Assembly: GCA_937136445.1 (NCBI GenBank)
Contig: CAKZOQ010000474.1
Location: 1 to 7,526 of the forward strand
Direction: 5' to 3'
From: an uncultured Gemmatimonadota bacterium
Lineage (GTDB): Bacteria > Gemmatimonadota > Gemmatimonadetes > Longimicrobiales > Gaopeijiaceae
Length of the DNA: 7,526 nucleotides
Part shown: piece by piece, positions 6,336 to 7,526 of the stretch
Position numbering within the stretch: the first letter of the stretch is position 1
Layout: every line of letters starts with the position of its first letter
Translations under genes and position numbers: made by a program
Notes under the pieces: model-generated
What the model saw: only the letters and a program-made list of their open reading frames with translations
The model's database searches: none
What the model was told of the DNA's origin: nothing

Positions 6336-6372
6336 GGCGTGACCGGGGGCCGGGGGAATCCGAGGGGCACCG

Positions 6373-6401
6373 AATATCGGGGGCGAGGGACCGGGGAGCA
6401 A
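6373..6401 (-). promoter_or_regulatory. Weak candidate promoter for the aminotransferase-methyltransferase pair
   Basis: On the minus strand, TTGCTC (6401-6396) and GATATT (6378-6373) are 17 bases apart, in a divergent gap of 117 bases with almost no other AT-rich spot. Transcription would begin near 6366, about 30 bases before the ATG. The hexamers match the housekeeping consensus only in part. Confidence 0.25.
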
Positions 6402-6452
6402 GGAGATCCGGGACTTGTCGTGCGTCCCGGGCTTCCGCCACCTTCCAGCCTC

Positions 6453-7031
6453 ATGGACCCGCCCCGCCCTCTCTTCTGGTACGACCTCGTCGACCCGCTC
6501 TCCTGGCTTCTGGACCGGGAGCTCCAGGCGCTGGAGGAGGAGGACGGGAGGCCCCTCGTCCGCCGAGCGCCCGCGGAGTGGAATCCGCCGCCCGCTCCGC
6601 TGCTGGACCCCCGGGGCGAGGCGTGGCGGACGCGTCGGGAGGAGGCCGCCGGGCTCGCCGGCCCCCAGGGGATCGAGCTCGCCGAACCCAGGCTGGTCCC
6701 GTGGAGCCGGAAGGCCCACGAGCTGGTCCTCCTGGGCCGGGAGGAGGGCGGCGAGGCAGAGCTGCGCCAAGCGATCTTCCGTGCCTTCCACGCCGAGGGA
6801 CGCGACATCGGCCGGGTGGATGTCCTGGTGGGCATCGCCGTGGACGCCGGGCTGGACCGCTCTCATACCAAGGCGGTACTGGACGTGGATCGGCACGCCG
6901 CCTCCGTGGCCCGCTCCACCGCCGAGGCCCGGGAGGCCGACGCCCTCCCTCTTCCGGCCCTTCGCCTGGAATCCGGCGTGGTTCGGGGCTTCCATGACCG
7001 CCATGCGCTGCGCACCTTACTGATTCCCTGA
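6453..7031 (+). CDS. DsbA-fold (2-hydroxychromene-2-carboxylate isomerase/FrnE-like) protein without cysteines
   Basis: A 192-residue protein that matches the thioredoxin-like DsbA/HCCA-isomerase family in layout. The N-terminal strand FWYDLVDPLSWLL (about 8-20) corresponds to the family's FxxDxxCPxC or isomerase Ser site. It is followed by an inserted helical domain with WNPPPAPLLDPRGEAW (43-58), PWSRKAHELVLLGREEG (83-99) and LRQAIFRAFHAEGRDIG (104-120), all typical of the family. The CxxC redox pair is replaced by Asp14-Pro-Leu-Ser17, and the protein has no cysteine at all, so it cannot be a disulfide oxidase. The usual cis-Pro segment near the C-terminus appears as LPLPAL. No signal peptide is visible, so it is probably cytosolic. 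ATG 6453 has no clear ribosome site. It may act as a glutathione-type isomerase or be non-enzymatic. Confidence 0.8.
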   Translation: MDPPRPLFWYDLVDPLSWLLDRELQALEEEDGRPLVRRAPAEWNPPPAPLLDPRGEAWRTRREEAAGLAGPQGIELAEPRLVPWSRKAHELVLLGREEGGEAELRQAIFRAFHAEGRDIGRVDVLVGIAVDAGLDRSHTKAVLDVDRHAASVARSTAEAREADALPLPALRLESGVVRGFHDRHALRTLLIP

Positions 7032-7056
7032 CACGAACGCGCCAGCGAACGAGACC

Positions 7057-7383
7057 ATGGCCGGATATCAGCGCAAGACCGCCGCCTCCCCCTCCGAAGT
7101 CCTGGAGAAGGCCGAGGAATTCCTCCCTGAGATGGTGGGGCTCTCCCGAACCAAGGAGTCGTCCCATGGAGCCACCTACACCGGCGACGAGGGGACGGTG
7201 AACCTCTCCGTCCACCGCCACGGTCCCTACACGGAGGTGGTGGTCTCCACCGACCGCCTCCGCACCTCCCGGGTGGACTACGAGGTCCAGAAGTTCCTCA
7301 CCACCCTTCCCTACGAGCCGGGCGACAAGGGTGGCCGTGGCTCCGGAGAGCCCTCCGGCGTCGCCACCAGCCCCGACGCATGA
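7057..7383 (+). CDS. Uncharacterised 108-residue protein coupled to a helicase gene
   Basis: I do not recognise this family. The 108 residues have no cysteine, membrane segment or signal peptide. Residues about 11-26 (SPSEVLEKAEEFLPEM) form a helix. About 37-67 look like alternating beta strands (HGATYTGDEG, TVNLSVHRHG, YTEVVVSTDRL). About 70-85 (SRVDYEVQKFLTTLPY) form a second helix, and the C-terminal 20 residues are Gly/Ser/Pro-rich and probably disordered. The alpha-beta-alpha pattern suggests a small compact domain. It starts 25 bases after the DsbA-fold gene. Its TGA overlaps the start of the next gene, a helicase, as ATGA, so it is probably co-expressed with that helicase. Codon use fits the neighbours and supports a real gene. 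Confidence 0.8.
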   Translation: MAGYQRKTAASPSEVLEKAEEFLPEMVGLSRTKESSHGATYTGDEGTVNLSVHRHGPYTEVVVSTDRLRTSRVDYEVQKFLTTLPYEPGDKGGRGSGEPSGVATSPDA

Positions 7384-7526
7384 AGACCTTCGACGAACTC
7401 GGCCTCGATCCTGCGTTGGTCCAGGCACTGGCCGCCGAAGGACTGGAGACGGCGACCCCCCTCCAGGAGGACGCCCTCCCGGTCCTGCGACGGGGCAACA
7501 ACCTCGTCCTGGCCGCGGGCCCCGGG
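7380..7526 (+). CDS. Q-motif DEAD/DEAH-type helicase, N-terminal part only
   Basis: The first 49 codons of a gene that leaves the window. The protein starts MKTFDELGLDPALVQALAAE and continues to TPLQEDALPVL, a standard DEAD-box Q motif with Phe4 and Gln29 at the usual spacing. The visible end, NLVLAAGPG, lines up with the start of the ATP-binding motif I. Here the usual A-x-T-G is A-G-P-G, with Pro48 in place of Thr; the Lys-Thr of motif I is beyond the edge. The ATG overlaps the stop of the 108-residue gene as ATGA, with no separate strong ribosome site, so translation is likely coupled. Whether it is an active helicase cannot be judged here. Confidence 0.8.
   Translation, partial: MKTFDELGLDPALVQALAAEGLETATPLQEDALPVLRRGNNLVLAAGPG

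Noticed and set aside
5643..6452. Long open plus-strand frame opposite the aminotransferase, upstream of the DsbA-fold gene
   Set aside because: The minus-strand aminotransferase has complete catalytic motifs, and this frame is the mirror of its GC-rich codons. The translation is Val/Gly/Arg-rich with no recognisable domain. Only the part from ATG 6453 has family sequence.
1..7526. CRISPR arrays, insertion sequences, tRNA genes, defence or toxin-antitoxin systems
   Set aside because: No repeated spacer pattern, terminal inverted repeats with a transposase, tRNA-like fold or known defence domain was seen. Gene content is ordinary metabolism, RNA processing and protein repair.

Overview
The window is very GC-rich bacterial chromosomal DNA, densely packed with ordinary cellular genes. 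Third codon positions are almost always G or C, GTG starts occur alongside ATG, and some genes have strong AGGAG-type ribosome sites while others have none. I see no mobile element, phage gene, CRISPR array, tRNA or rRNA. Codon use and gene style fit an environmental phylum such as Gemmatimonadota. That placement is an inference from general resemblance, not proven by a marker gene.

Layout from left to right: (1) the 3' part of a short-chain dehydrogenase on +; (2) a minus-strand operon, read right to left, of a DEAD-box RNA helicase (2778-1513), a 139-residue protein of unknown function (1505-1086) and a small cupin (1057-701); (3) a 209-bp divergent intergenic region (2779-2987) with three perfect 7-bp hairpins and a 10-bp palindrome; (4) a plus-strand pair, low-molecular-weight phosphatase (2988-3494) and fructosamine-kinase-family protein (3537-4457); (5) a minus-strand pair, PLP aminotransferase (6335-5133) and SAM O-methyltransferase (5136-4477), overlapping by ATGA; (6) a short divergent region (6336-6452); (7) a plus-strand run of a cysteine-less DsbA-fold protein (6453-7031), a 108-residue unknown protein (7057-7383) and the first 49 codons of a second Q-motif helicase (from 7380), which runs off the window.

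How the genes work together: the phosphatase-kinase pair is a recognised protein-repair (deglycation) arrangement. The kinase phosphorylates sugars attached to lysines, and the phosphatase can remove phosphate from sugar-phosphate adducts. The two helicase loci each carry a small uncharacterised partner gene. The least expected feature is the leader of the first helicase. It has three consecutive stem-loops ending just before the ribosome site, and the loops of two of them are perfectly complementary over five bases. This could be a kissing-loop RNA element controlling the helicase. No stretch longer than 300 bases lacks a gene.
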